Source of the DNA: an uncultured Clostridia bacterium
GTDB taxonomy: Bacteria > Bacillota > Clostridia > UBA1381
Assembly: GCA_934501535.1 (NCBI GenBank)
Contig: CAKSUM010000003.1
Location: 62,001 to 126,000 of the forward strand
Length of the DNA stretch: 64,000 nucleotides
Direction: 5' to 3'
The notes below the pieces were generated by a model. It was not told the origin of the DNA. It did no database searches and saw nothing but the letters and a program-made list of their open reading frames with translations. Positions within the stretch are counted from its first letter, which is position 1, and the number at the start of each line of letters is the position of its first letter. The translations under genes and the position numbers were made by a program. Positions 9,267 through 17,636 of the stretch are shown here, one piece after another.

Positions 9267-9287
9267 CCCCTGCGTGCAGGGGTTTTT
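9267..9287 (+). terminator. Terminator of SRP RNA
   Basis: CCCCTGC (9267-9273) pairs with GCAGGGG (9276-9282) across a two-base spacer and is followed by five T. Read-through could feed dnaX 28 bp later. Confidence 0.85.
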
Positions 9288-9314
9288 AACTTTACCGCGA
9301 AAGGAGTATGACAT

Positions 9315-11099
9315 ATGGCATATCAGGCCCTTTACCGAAAATGGCGCCCGACGGTTTTTGAAGATGTTGTCGGTCAGGAACACATTACCCGTACTCTGCA
9401 AAATCAGATTGAAACCGGCAAAATATCTCATGCATATCTTTTCTGCGGAACACGCGGAACAGGCAAAACCACCGCTGCAAAAATATTTTCGCGCGCGGTT
9501 AACTGTCTTAATCCGAAAAACGGTTCGCCGTGCAACGAATGTGCCGTATGCAAAGGCATTTCCGACGGCAGCATTATGGATGTGTATGAAATCGACGCTG
9601 CATCCAACAACGGCGTTGACAATATCCGCGAGATTATTGACGATTCAAAATATGTGGCTACGGAGGCAAAATACCGCGTTTATATTATAGACGAGGTTCA
9701 TATGCTCTCGGGCGGCGCCTTTAACGCGCTTCTCAAAACGCTTGAAGAACCTCCCGAACACGTAATTTTTATACTTGCGACAACCGAGGCTCACAAGGTT
9801 CCGCAGACAATCTTGTCGCGCTGCCAGAGATTTGACTTTAAGCGCATAAAGCCCGACGATATTATACGCCGCATGCGTGAAATCGCTATGGGCGACGGGC
9901 TTTCCTTAACCGATGACGCATACCGCCTTTTGGCGCAGCTTGCCGACGGTTCGATGCGTGACGGGCTTTCCATACTTGAGCGCTGCATTGCCGCCTCGGG
10001 GACAAGCCTGACGTACGATTCGGTAACCGCTGCTTTGGGCATTGCCGGCAACGGTCCGCTTTTCCGTATGGCAGACTGCATTAATGCGCAGGATTCTCAG
10101 GGCATACTCGAAATAGTATCCGACCTTATGAATGACGGCAAGGATTTGCATGTTTTCATCGATAATTTAACCGAACACTACCGCAATCTGCTCGTATGCA
10201 AGGTTTCAAAAAATCCCGAAACTCTGTTAAACCGTGACGCAGAGGAAATTATCAAACTGAAGGCTCAGGCAGAAAAGACTTCATATGAAAAGCTGTCAAA
10301 TGCCGCCGCTGCACTTTCAAAAGCGCGCAGTGAGGCAAAATGGGTAAAAGAACCGCGCATAATATATGAACTGGCTCTTTTAAAACTCACCAAGCCGGAG
10401 CTTGACGCGTCCTATGACGCTATTTTGGACAGGCTCTCCGAATGTGAGGAAAAAATCAAGGAAGGCATCACCGTAAATGTTGCCGCCCCTACCGAGCCTG
10501 CACCCGAAAAAAAGCCGGAGCCGAAGAAAAAACAACCCTCGGCACGTCTTTTCGTACCGGTTGACGTGTCCTCTCTCACAGCGGACACACCTGTTGTTTC
10601 GGTGGCAAGACGCTGGGACAAAATCGCGCAGGCAATCGCGAAAAAATATCCGCATGTCGCTGCAGCGGTTGTCGGCAGACAGCTCACCATCGACGGCGAG
10701 GGTATAATCCTGATTTACAGAAAAAACGAAATGATGCTAAAGCGCATTGCCGCAACCTTCGCAAAACAGATTGCGGACGTTGTACGTCAGGCGTCAGGCA
10801 CCGATTTTGTTATAAAAACGGCATTTCTTGAAGATATTGAAGATAACATAATAGACTTCTGGAAAATCGACGGCAGTCAGCAGAATGAAAACACCGGTTC
10901 CGATGACCCGATTGACGTATTGCAGCAGAAATTTCCGGAAATAGTCGAAATAACGGACGAATCGGAATTTGTCGGCTACAATCCGTCGGACGATAATTTT
11001 ACTCAGTCCGAAATGAGCGGCGAAAACGCCGCCGAGGAAGATGAAGAAAACGGCGAGGAAGAATTTCTGGACGATGAGGAAAAAAACTCTGAGCAATAA
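9315..11099 (+). CDS. dnaX: DNA polymerase III subunits gamma/tau
   Basis: The 594-residue clamp-loader ATPase has Walker A GTRGTGKTT near residue 45, a zinc site (CLNPKNGSPCNECAVC), Walker B DEVHML and the SRC motif. Domain III follows to about residue 370, then a variable proline/lysine- and acid-rich tail ending in a Glu/Asp-rich run. It loads the sliding clamp in replication. AAAGGAG precedes the start. The neighbours ybaB and recR follow at once, the classical dnaX-ybaB-recR operon. Confidence 0.96.
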   Translation: MAYQALYRKWRPTVFEDVVGQEHITRTLQNQIETGKISHAYLFCGTRGTGKTTAAKIFSRAVNCLNPKNGSPCNECAVCKGISDGSIMDVYEIDAASNNGVDNIREIIDDSKYVATEAKYRVYIIDEVHMLSGGAFNALLKTLEEPPEHVIFILATTEAHKVPQTILSRCQRFDFKRIKPDDIIRRMREIAMGDGLSLTDDAYRLLAQLADGSMRDGLSILERCIAASGTSLTYDSVTAALGIAGNGPLFRMADCINAQDSQGILEIVSDLMNDGKDLHVFIDNLTEHYRNLLVCKVSKNPETLLNRDAEEIIKLKAQAEKTSYEKLSNAAAALSKARSEAKWVKEPRIIYELALLKLTKPELDASYDAILDRLSECEEKIKEGITVNVAAPTEPAPEKKPEPKKKQPSARLFVPVDVSSLTADTPVVSVARRWDKIAQAIAKKYPHVAAAVVGRQLTIDGEGIILIYRKNEMMLKRIAATFAKQIADVVRQASGTDFVIKTAFLEDIEDNIIDFWKIDGSQQNENTGSDDPIDVLQQKFPEIVEITDESEFVGYNPSDDNFTQSEMSGENAAEEDEENGEEEFLDDEEKNSEQ

Positions 11100-11162
11100 T
11101 CAAGCAAAATTGCAGTAATCTGCATGCATATAAAAAATAACAAATCAAAAGGAGAATTTAAC

Positions 11163-11516
11163 ATGGGAAAGTATAAGGGCTTCGGCGGAAGCGGAATGAA
11201 TCAGAACAAAAAGGTATCAAACGTGGTAAGACAGGCACAGATTATGCAGGAGCGTATGGAAGCCGTTCAGAATGAAGTAGAACAGCAAACCGTAGAGGCA
11301 ACTGCGGGCGGCGGAGCCGTTACCGTTGTAGTAAGCGGGAAAAAGGAAGTTCAGTCAATCAAAATAAAGCCCGAGGCGGTTGACCCGGAGGACGTTGAAA
11401 CTCTCGAGGATTTAATTATGGTAGCCGTAAACGACGCAATTAAAAAGGCGGAGGATTTGATGGCGGAGGGCATGAGCGAAATCACCGGCGGAATAAATAT
11501 TCCGGGACTTTTCTAA
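11163..11516 (+). CDS. YbaB/EbfC family nucleoid-associated protein
   Basis: The 117-residue protein contains the YbaB core: Q-rich helix QAQIMQERMEAVQNE, the short strand pair ATAGGGAVTVVVSGKKEV and the C-terminal helices. YbaB forms tweezer-like dimers that bind DNA; its role is connected to RecR-dependent repair. The ATG at 11163 has AAAGGAG 8 bases upstream; an upstream in-frame start at 11124 lacks a ribosome site. It sits between dnaX and recR. Confidence 0.94.
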   Translation: MGKYKGFGGSGMNQNKKVSNVVRQAQIMQERMEAVQNEVEQQTVEATAGGGAVTVVVSGKKEVQSIKIKPEAVDPEDVETLEDLIMVAVNDAIKKAEDLMAEGMSEITGGINIPGLF

Positions 11517-11526
11517 GGAGCATGCC

Positions 11527-12126
11527 ATGTATTCACCGACCATAGAAGAGCTTATCGAGCAATTTGCCCAGTTTCCCGGCATCGGCAGAAAAAGCGCGGA
11601 AAGAATTGCGTTTTATATTCTCGATATTATGTCTGAACAGGACGCAGAAAATATGGCAAAAACAATTGCATCGGCAAAAAAATCGGTTGCGTTCTGCGAA
11701 ATTTGCCAGAACCTTACCGATACCTCTCCGTGCCCGATTTGTTCTTCCGATAAACGCGACAAATCCGTAATATGTGTTGTCGAAGAACCCAAGGACGTTG
11801 CCGCAATCGAAAAAACGGGACGCTACAGCGGTATGTATCATGTCCTGCACGGCGCAATTTCGCCGATTGACGATATTTCACCCGATGATATAAAAATCAG
11901 GGAACTTCTTGTCCGTCTGTCCTCGGGAGATGTCAAAGAAGTCATTATGGCGACCAACCCGACCGTAAACGGCACCGCAACCGCTGTGTATATCCGCAGG
12001 CTGTTAAAGCCCATGGGCATCAAGGTTACGCGAATAGCGCACGGTATTCCGATAGGATCGGATCTTGAGTATGCCGATGAGCTTACAATATCAAAAGCTC
12101 TTGAGGGCAGAACCGAAATGAATTAA
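11527..12126 (+). CDS. recR: Recombination mediator RecR
   Basis: The 199-residue protein has the helix-hairpin-helix FPGIGRKSAERIAF at residues 15-28, a four-cysteine zinc finger (CEICQNL and CPIC) and a TOPRIM domain starting VVEEPKD with TNPTVNGTATAVYI. RecR, with RecO, loads RecA at gaps. AAGGAG lies 6 bases before the ATG and only 10 bp separate it from ybaB, so it is translated from the dnaX transcript. Confidence 0.97.
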   Translation: MYSPTIEELIEQFAQFPGIGRKSAERIAFYILDIMSEQDAENMAKTIASAKKSVAFCEICQNLTDTSPCPICSSDKRDKSVICVVEEPKDVAAIEKTGRYSGMYHVLHGAISPIDDISPDDIKIRELLVRLSSGDVKEVIMATNPTVNGTATAVYIRRLLKPMGIKVTRIAHGIPIGSDLEYADELTISKALEGRTEMN

Positions 12127-12145
12127 AAAAATGTTTAAAAAACAC

Positions 12146-12174
12146 TTGCAAAATGCAATAATATGTGATATACT
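12146..12174 (+). promoter_or_regulatory. Sigma-A promoter of rpmE
   Basis: TTGCAA (12146-12151) and TATACT (12169-12174) stand 17 bases apart, about 48 bp before rpmE. Confidence 0.8.
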
Positions 12175-12222
12175 GATAAATGGTGTGTTATTGCATCAAT
12201 TTTTGAAGAAGGAGGAATACCG

Positions 12223-12423
12223 ATGAAGGAAGGAATTCATCCCGAGTACAAGCAGACTACTATCAGATGCGCTTGCGGCGAGGTAATTGAAATCGGTTCA
12301 ACAAAGGAAAACATCCAGGTTGAAATCTGTTCAAAATGCCACCCGTTCTACACAGGTAAGCAGAAGCTTGTTGATACCGGCGGACGCGTTGAGAAATTCA
12401 ACAGAAGATTTAACCGCAAATAA
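12223..12423 (+). CDS. rpmE: 50S ribosomal protein L31 (zinc-binding form)
   Basis: The 66-residue protein starts MKEGIHPEY and keeps both cysteine pairs, CAC near residue 18 and CSKC near 37, the zinc-containing (C+) type of L31 that can be exchanged for a zinc-free paralogue under zinc limitation. HPFYTGKQK and RFNRK are the family C-terminal motifs. An AGGAGG ribosome site precedes it. It has its own promoter and is followed by rpsO. Confidence 0.96.
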   Translation: MKEGIHPEYKQTTIRCACGEVIEIGSTKENIQVEICSKCHPFYTGKQKLVDTGGRVEKFNRRFNRK

Positions 12424-12533
12424 TTTTATTTGCAGCAAAATTATTAAATTTAAGCCAAACCTGCACTTGGATAACCGAATCACCAACGGTTTCTCAGTGT
12501 ACGGCGATTATTTGAATTATAGGAGGTGAAACC

Positions 12534-12800
12534 ATGACAAAGGAACGTAAACAGGAAATTATTGCCGCTTACGCTACTCACGAGGGCGATACAGGTTCTC
12601 CCGAGGTACAGATTGCTCTTCTTACGGAAAGAATTAACCACTTGAATGACGAGCACCTGAACTTCCACAAAAAGGATAACCATTCAAGACGCGGTCTTCT
12701 GATGATGGTTGGTAAGAGAAGAAATCTTATGAACTACTTAAAGACTCAGGATATCGAAAGATATCGTGCACTCGTAGCTAAGCTCGGTCTTAGAAAATAA
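12534..12800 (+). CDS. rpsO: 30S ribosomal protein S15
   Basis: The 88-residue protein matches S15 along its length (THEGDTGSPEVQIALLTERI, HKKDNHSRRGLL). S15 binds the central domain of 16S rRNA early in 30S assembly. AGGAGGTG lies 7 bases before the ATG. The 110-base leader after rpmE may contain a translational operator, as S15 represses its own mRNA in other bacteria, but I could not fold a convincing one. It precedes pnp, the conserved rpsO-pnp order. Confidence 0.96.
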   Translation: MTKERKQEIIAAYATHEGDTGSPEVQIALLTERINHLNDEHLNFHKKDNHSRRGLLMMVGKRRNLMNYLKTQDIERYRALVAKLGLRK

Positions 12801-12811
12801 TTTGATATGTT

Positions 12812-12840
12812 TATGGGCAGGCAATTTTTGTTTGCCCATA
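12812..12840 (+). terminator. Hairpin after rpsO, weak terminator
   Basis: TATGGGCA (12812-12819) pairs with TGCCCATA (12833-12840) around a 13-base loop; only three T follow. It may attenuate rather than end rpsO-pnp transcription. Confidence 0.5.
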
Positions 12841-12850
12841 TTTGCATATA

Positions 12851-12929
12851 CGGAGGTATTTATTTAGCACATAAACGGAGCGTACAAAGCTTTTTGCTCT
12901 CTGCGTTTATTTGCTAATACTTATCTCCG
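12851..12929 (+). promoter_or_regulatory. Long leader hairpin upstream of pnp
   Basis: An imperfect stem of about 79 bases: CGGAG pairs with CTCCG at the base, TTAGCA (12864-12869) with TGCTAA (12912-12917), ATAAACG (12871-12877) with CGTTTAT (12904-12910), and GAGC with GCTC near the loop. It ends 30 bp before the pnp ATG. In E. coli a comparable pnp leader stem is cut by RNase III and used for PNPase autoregulation; that this hairpin does the same is inference. Confidence 0.6.
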
Positions 12930-12958
12930 GAAAATATAAATTTATAAGGAGAAAAATC

Positions 12959-15325
12959 ATGTTCAGAAAATTTGAAACAGAACTTGCAGGCAGACCCCTC
13001 GTTATTGAAACAGGCAAAATGTGCTGTCTTGCAAACGGACATTGTCTTGTCCGTTACGGCGATACTGCCGTTATGGTAAACGTTACCGCATCAAGAACAC
13101 CGAGAGAAGGCATAGACTTCTTCCCTCTTTCGGTTGATTACGAAGAAAAGCTGTACTCGGTAGGTAAAATCCCCGGCGGCTACATCAAGCGTGAATCAAA
13201 GCCGTCGGAAAAAGCAATCCTTACCTCGCGCTGCATTGACAGACCCATAAGACCGCTTTTCCCGTCAGACCTCAGAAATGACTGCACGGTTGTTGCAACG
13301 GTTCTTTCGGTTGAACAGGACAACCCCCCCGAAGTTGCTGCAATGATTGGTACTTCCATAGCACTGTCTATTTCGGACATTCCTTGGAACGGTCCTATAG
13401 GCGCCGTTTGGCTCGGTCTTGTTGACGGCGAATATGTTATCAACCCCACGGTTGAGCAGCGTGAAAGGTCAGAAATGCACGTAACCCTCGCCGGCACTAA
13501 AGAAAAGATAGTTATGATTGAAGCCGGCGCAAACGAAGTTGACGAGCAGGTTATGCTCGACGGTATTAAATTCGCACACAAAGAAATTATTAAAATATGT
13601 GAATTTATCGATTCAATCAAATCGGAAATCGGCAAGCCGAAATTCGCATATGAGCCGCACACAATCGACAAAGATTTGTGGAACGCCGTAAAAGAGCTTG
13701 AATATGAAAACATCAAGCACGCTCTCGATACAGATGACAAAAATGTACGCGACGAACGTATGGGCGTAATCGAAGATGAAATAAACGAAAAACTGTCGGA
13801 ACAATTCCCGAATTTGTCCGAAACTCTCGGAGAGCTGCTGTATAAAATGCAAAAGGAAATCGTTCGTGCATGGCTCGTTGAGGGCAAGCGCGTAGACGGC
13901 AGAGGTTTGGACGAAATCCGTCCCCTTTCCGCCGAGGTTGACCTTCTCGCAAGAACACACGGCTCAGGTCTGTTCACAAGAGGTCAGACACAGGTAATGA
14001 CCGTGGCAACACTGGCTCCCCTTGCCGAAATGCAGCGTCTGGACGGCATCGACACAGAAGAAACAAAGCGCTACATGCACCACTACAACTTCCCGTCCTA
14101 CTCTGTCGGCGAAACCAAACCTTCACGCGGACCCGGCAGACGTGAAATCGGTCACGGTGCACTTGCCGAGCGTTCTCTCGTCCCGGTACTTCCCTCCGAG
14201 GAGGAATTTCCGTATGCAATCAGAACCGTTTCCGAAGTTCTGTCATCAAACGGCTCAACATCACAGGGTTCGGTATGCGGCTCCACACTCGCACTGATGG
14301 CTGCCGGCGTTCCGATTAAAGCACCGGTAGCAGGTATTTCCTGTGGTCTGATTACAACCGACAGCGGCTTTACCACAATGGTTGATATTCAGGGTCTTGA
14401 AGACTTCTACGGCGAAATGGACTTCAAGGTAGCCGGCACAAAGAAGGGTATTACATCAATCCAGGTTGATATTAAAAATGACGGTCTGCCGTATGACGTT
14501 ATCTGGGAAGCATTCCAAAAGACGAAAAAAGCAAGAGCTTATATCATAGATAACGTTCTTTTGAAAGCAATCCCCGCAGTACGCGACCATCTTTCGCCAT
14601 ATGCACCGAAGGTATCCACAATGCATATTGACGTCGAAAAAATCCGTGACGTTATCGGTCAGGGCGGAAAAGTCATTCAGAAAATCGTTGCCGACACCGG
14701 TGCAAAGATTGATATTGAAGAAGACGGAACAATTCACATCTTCGCTGTTGACCAGGAATCGGGTGACGCAGCACGCGCAGCAATTGAGCTTATAGTGAAA
14801 GAACCCGAAGTCGGAGAAATTTATGAAGGTACCGTAAAGACCATAACGGACTTTGGTGCGTTCGTTGAAATTCTGCCCGGAAAAGACGGATTATGCCATG
14901 TTTCCAAGCTTGATTACAGCCGCGTTGAAAACGTTGAGGATTATGTTCACGTAGGTGACAAGCTGACGGTTAAGGTTATGGAAATTGACAGCAAAACAGG
15001 TAAAATCAGTCTTTCTCATAAAGATACCATGCCCAAACCCGAGGGGTATGAAGAACGTCCGATGCGCCGTGAGCCAAGACGCGATGGAAACCGTGACGGC
15101 GGCAATCGCGGCGGAAACCGCGGCAGACGTCCGGAACATTCTTACGGTCATTCACAGCAGCGCGGTGATTTTAAAAAGCCCGAACAGGCTGCCGTAAAGC
15201 AGGACACCCCCAAAGAAGAAGCTCCGAAAACGGAATCCAAACCAAATCCGGAACCGAGCTTTGAGCCGGCTCCTGTCGAAAAACACGAGGACAAAGGCGG
15301 ATTTTTCAGTAAAATATTCAAATAA
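12959..15325 (+). CDS. pnp: Polyribonucleotide nucleotidyltransferase (PNPase)
   Basis: The protein has 788 residues: two RNase PH domains (about 10-230 and 310-540), a KH domain with IGQGGKVIQKI near 560 and an S1 domain (GTVKTITDFGAFVEI) near 625. It degrades RNA 3'-5' phosphorolytically. After S1 comes an extension of about 90 residues, first Arg/Gly-rich (RDGGNRGGNRGRR), then Pro/Glu-rich, ending in GGFFSKIFK; Bacillus and E. coli enzymes stop soon after S1. The ATG at 12959 has AAGGAG 8 bases upstream; the frame is open 16 codons further up, inside the leader hairpin. Confidence 0.97.
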   Translation: MFRKFETELAGRPLVIETGKMCCLANGHCLVRYGDTAVMVNVTASRTPREGIDFFPLSVDYEEKLYSVGKIPGGYIKRESKPSEKAILTSRCIDRPIRPLFPSDLRNDCTVVATVLSVEQDNPPEVAAMIGTSIALSISDIPWNGPIGAVWLGLVDGEYVINPTVEQRERSEMHVTLAGTKEKIVMIEAGANEVDEQVMLDGIKFAHKEIIKICEFIDSIKSEIGKPKFAYEPHTIDKDLWNAVKELEYENIKHALDTDDKNVRDERMGVIEDEINEKLSEQFPNLSETLGELLYKMQKEIVRAWLVEGKRVDGRGLDEIRPLSAEVDLLARTHGSGLFTRGQTQVMTVATLAPLAEMQRLDGIDTEETKRYMHHYNFPSYSVGETKPSRGPGRREIGHGALAERSLVPVLPSEEEFPYAIRTVSEVLSSNGSTSQGSVCGSTLALMAAGVPIKAPVAGISCGLITTDSGFTTMVDIQGLEDFYGEMDFKVAGTKKGITSIQVDIKNDGLPYDVIWEAFQKTKKARAYIIDNVLLKAIPAVRDHLSPYAPKVSTMHIDVEKIRDVIGQGGKVIQKIVADTGAKIDIEEDGTIHIFAVDQESGDAARAAIELIVKEPEVGEIYEGTVKTITDFGAFVEILPGKDGLCHVSKLDYSRVENVEDYVHVGDKLTVKVMEIDSKTGKISLSHKDTMPKPEGYEERPMRREPRRDGNRDGGNRGGNRGRRPEHSYGHSQQRGDFKKPEQAAVKQDTPKEEAPKTESKPNPEPSFEPAPVEKHEDKGGFFSKIFK

Positions 15326-15349
15326 ATCGGTTAAATTACCGCAAAATTA

Positions 15350-15402
15350 AAAAAACACACCGGATAATTGCGTTTTACGCTTTCGTCCGGCTGTGTTTTT
15401 TT
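15350..15402. terminator. Terminator after pnp
   Basis: AAAAAACACA plus CCGGA pair with TCCGG plus TGTGTTTTTTT around a loop of about 20 bases; the A and T runs make it usable in both directions. Confidence 0.85.
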
Positions 15403-15678
15403 CTATTTTATAGAAAAACCGCATTTTTACAAACAATGCGACATAATTTTACCGTATTCCGCGGCAAAATAACAAAAAGAACAAAACAATCCGTATAATT
15501 ATTTTTTTCCTTATTAATTATTTTTTTATCACGTTTTTCCCTTTGATTTTCTATATTATTACGTAAAAAAAGCACAGAAAATTCTCATTTTTTTTCTAAT
15601 ACCGACGATACATACACTAATTTGTAACATATAGTCGAATAATGGTATACGAATGTTTGCAAATATTGTAATTTTTTC
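15403..15678. other. AT-rich intergenic stretch without a gene
   Basis: No open frame with a ribosome site was found. The stretch is very AT-rich and contains ATAGTCGAA (15631-15639), one base off the 0A-box core, 40 bp upstream of the promoter of the following small gene; I regard that match as weak. Confidence 0.6.
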
Positions 15679-15707
15679 TTGACACCGTGAATAAAATGTG
15701 GTAAATT
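15679..15707 (+). promoter_or_regulatory. Sigma-A promoter of the 47-residue protein gene
   Basis: TTGACA (15679-15684) and TAAATT (15702-15707) are 17 bases apart; the start codon follows 29 bp later, giving a short leader. Confidence 0.8.
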
Positions 15708-15735
15708 GTATTTACAGGAGGAAAGGGAGGGAAAA

Positions 15736-15879
15736 ATGATGAATGATAAAGAAACATTACGTAAATTAAGGTCAGAATTTGATGAACTCGTCAGCAATGT
15801 CAATTTATCAGACCTATGCGCTCCTGTTCTCATTCAAAAAGCCTTAAAACTTGAGGCTTTATTGAGCGCAAATAAATAA
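15736..15879 (+). CDS. 47-residue protein of unknown function
   Basis: The frame begins with two ATG codons behind a strong ribosome site (GGGAGGG, 4 bases upstream) and its own promoter, and ends just before a strong terminator, so it is a complete monocistronic unit. The product is helix-rich: a charged first half (ETLRKLRSEFDELV) and a hydrophobic second half (VLIQKALKLEALLS) joined by LSDLCAPV. This two-helix layout recalls the small Spo0E-like phosphatases that dephosphorylate Spo0A, but the SQxLD signature of that family is absent. I do not recognise it further. Confidence 0.72.
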   Translation: MMNDKETLRKLRSEFDELVSNVNLSDLCAPVLIQKALKLEALLSANK

Positions 15880-15893
15880 TAGTCCACAAAAAT

Positions 15894-15942
15894 CCCCATA
15901 CACAATTCGGTCGGATTGACCGAAGTGTATGGGAGTTTTCTT
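15894..15942. terminator. Bidirectional terminator between the small gene and malQ
   Basis: CCCATACAC and TTCGGTC (15895-15912) pair with GACCGAA and GTGTATGGG (15918-15933) to give a stem of 16 pairs. T-rich tracts follow on both strands. Confidence 0.9.
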
Positions 15943-15944
15943 TA

Positions 15945-17405
15945 TTATGCTCTTTTATAAAGCTTAGTCAGGTGCGCAATGTTATACGCAATTCCGTCAT
16001 GCAGTGCGCCTTTGGTTATCCTGTAGCTCCAGTTTTCCTCGTTCGCCGTTGACGGTGTATTCATTCGCCTTCCGCTGCCAAGATAGTCCTGAATTGGAAT
16101 TATCGCCGTTTTTGCACGGCTTGCCAATACAGTACGTATCATCGCAGCCGGCACCCATTCATCTGTCGCGACATTCAGGTAGTCACGTATAAATTCCTTG
16201 TTCGTTTCATTCGCATACCAACCGATAAGCGTATCGTTATCATGCGTACCCGTGTATGCAACGCAGTTTTCACAATAATTATACGGAAGATACGGGTTAT
16301 CATTGTATGGATCAAACGCAAACTGCAAGATTTTCATTCCCGGAAATCCGCACTCATCAAGCAAATCATACACCTCGTCGGTCAAATGTCCTAAATCCTC
16401 CGCAATAATTCGTACCCCCGGCACATGCTTTTTCACCGCCTTGAAAAATGCCGCACCCGGTCCTTTTTCCCATACGCCGTTTTTTGCATTTTCGTCCTCC
16501 GCCGGAATAGCATAATATGACTCAAATCCGCGGAAATGGTCAAGACGTATGACATCATACAGCTTTCTGCTTTCCTTAATTCTGTGAATCCACCATACAT
16601 ATCCGCTTTGTTTGATCGCTTTCCAATCATACAGCGGATTTCCCCATAATTGCCCGTCCATACAGAACGCGTCGGGCGGACAGCCGGCAACATTTTTCGG
16701 TTTTTTATCCTTATCCAGCTGAAAATAGTTCATGTTTGTCCATACGTCTGCCGAATCCAGCGCAACATAAATCGGAATATCTCCTATAATTTCCACGCCG
16801 TTCTCATTCGCATAAGTTTTCAGCCTGTTCCACTGGCGGAAAAATATGTATTGTCCGAATTTATGAAACTCAATTTTGTCCCACAATGCAGCAGAATATT
16901 TTTTCACTGCGTCCGGCTTGCAATTTTTGATGTCCTCCTCCCATTCATACCACGGTTTGCCCTCAAAATGCTCTTTAAGCGCCATATAAAGCGCATATCC
17001 CGCAAGCCAGTAATCATTCTCCGTTGTAAACTTTGTGTACTCCGAATTAATGTGAAAGCGCGCGAACGCCTTTTTCAAAAGCTCCGGCTTGTACGCTCGG
17101 ACAGCAGAATAATCCACCTTTTCCGCGTCTGCGCCGAAAAAAATTCCGTTCAGCTCCTCACGGTACAAAAGCCCGTCCGCTATCAGTTCATCAAGGTCAA
17201 TCAAAAGTGTATTCCCGGCAAATACACTCGGACTTTGATACGGTGAATTTCCGAATTCCGTCGGATTGAGCGGAAGTATCTGCCAGTATCGCTGTTCCGA
17301 CCTTTTCAGAAAATCCACAAATTCATACGCCTCTTTACCTATGGTGCCAATTCCGTAATCCGATGCGAGGCTTGATACATGCATTAATATACCTGCTTTT
17401 CTCAT
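15945..17405 (-). CDS. malQ: 4-alpha-glucanotransferase (amylomaltase)
   Basis: The 486-residue GH77 enzyme shows RLDHFRGF (nucleophile aspartate), IIAEDLG (acid/base glutamate) and GTHDNDT (stabiliser). It transfers maltosyl and longer glucan units between maltodextrins, freeing glucose, in the cytoplasm. The ATG at 17405 was chosen because GGAGG lies 7 bases upstream; upstream in-frame starts lack a site. A glucose/maltose-type PTS gene lies 2.4 kb away on the other strand. A promoter is seen at 17493-17521. Confidence 0.95.
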   Translation of the reverse strand: MRKAGILMHVSSLASDYGIGTIGKEAYEFVDFLKRSEQRYWQILPLNPTEFGNSPYQSPSVFAGNTLLIDLDELIADGLLYREELNGIFFGADAEKVDYSAVRAYKPELLKKAFARFHINSEYTKFTTENDYWLAGYALYMALKEHFEGKPWYEWEEDIKNCKPDAVKKYSAALWDKIEFHKFGQYIFFRQWNRLKTYANENGVEIIGDIPIYVALDSADVWTNMNYFQLDKDKKPKNVAGCPPDAFCMDGQLWGNPLYDWKAIKQSGYVWWIHRIKESRKLYDVIRLDHFRGFESYYAIPAEDENAKNGVWEKGPGAAFFKAVKKHVPGVRIIAEDLGHLTDEVYDLLDECGFPGMKILQFAFDPYNDNPYLPYNYCENCVAYTGTHDNDTLIGWYANETNKEFIRDYLNVATDEWVPAAMIRTVLASRAKTAIIPIQDYLGSGRRMNTPSTANEENWSYRITKGALHDGIAYNIAHLTKLYKRA

Positions 17406-17492
17406 AAAAAATCCTCCATTCCGCTGCTTTCGGCAGCACATATACACGAAAAGAAGCAAGCGTTTCTCCCGTTTGTTAAATCATCTGTATAT

Positions 17493-17521
17493 ATTTTAAC
17501 ATATTATTCTGAAAAAAGCAA
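17493..17521 (-). promoter_or_regulatory. Predicted promoter of malQ
   Basis: On the minus strand TTGCTT (17521-17516) and TAAAAT (17498-17493) are 17 bases apart, about 90 bp before the start codon. Confidence 0.55.
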
Positions 17522-17528
17522 AAATATG

Positions 17529-17557
17529 TTGCAATTTTTTTTAAAATATTGTAAAAT
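17529..17557 (+). promoter_or_regulatory. Predicted promoter of the LOG-family gene
   Basis: TTGCAA (17529-17534) and TAAAAT (17552-17557) are 17 bases apart; the gene starts 80 bp downstream. Confidence 0.6.
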
Positions 17558-17636
17558 ATGTTGTAGAAATATTTACATAGCCTCATATTATAAATAAAGC
17601 GCGTAAATATTAATATTGATACGGAAAGGTGATTTT

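Noticed and set aside
12424..12533. S15 autoregulatory leader
   Set aside because: A short ACCG/CGGT pairing is present but I could not build the three-way junction or pseudoknot known from other S15 leaders.
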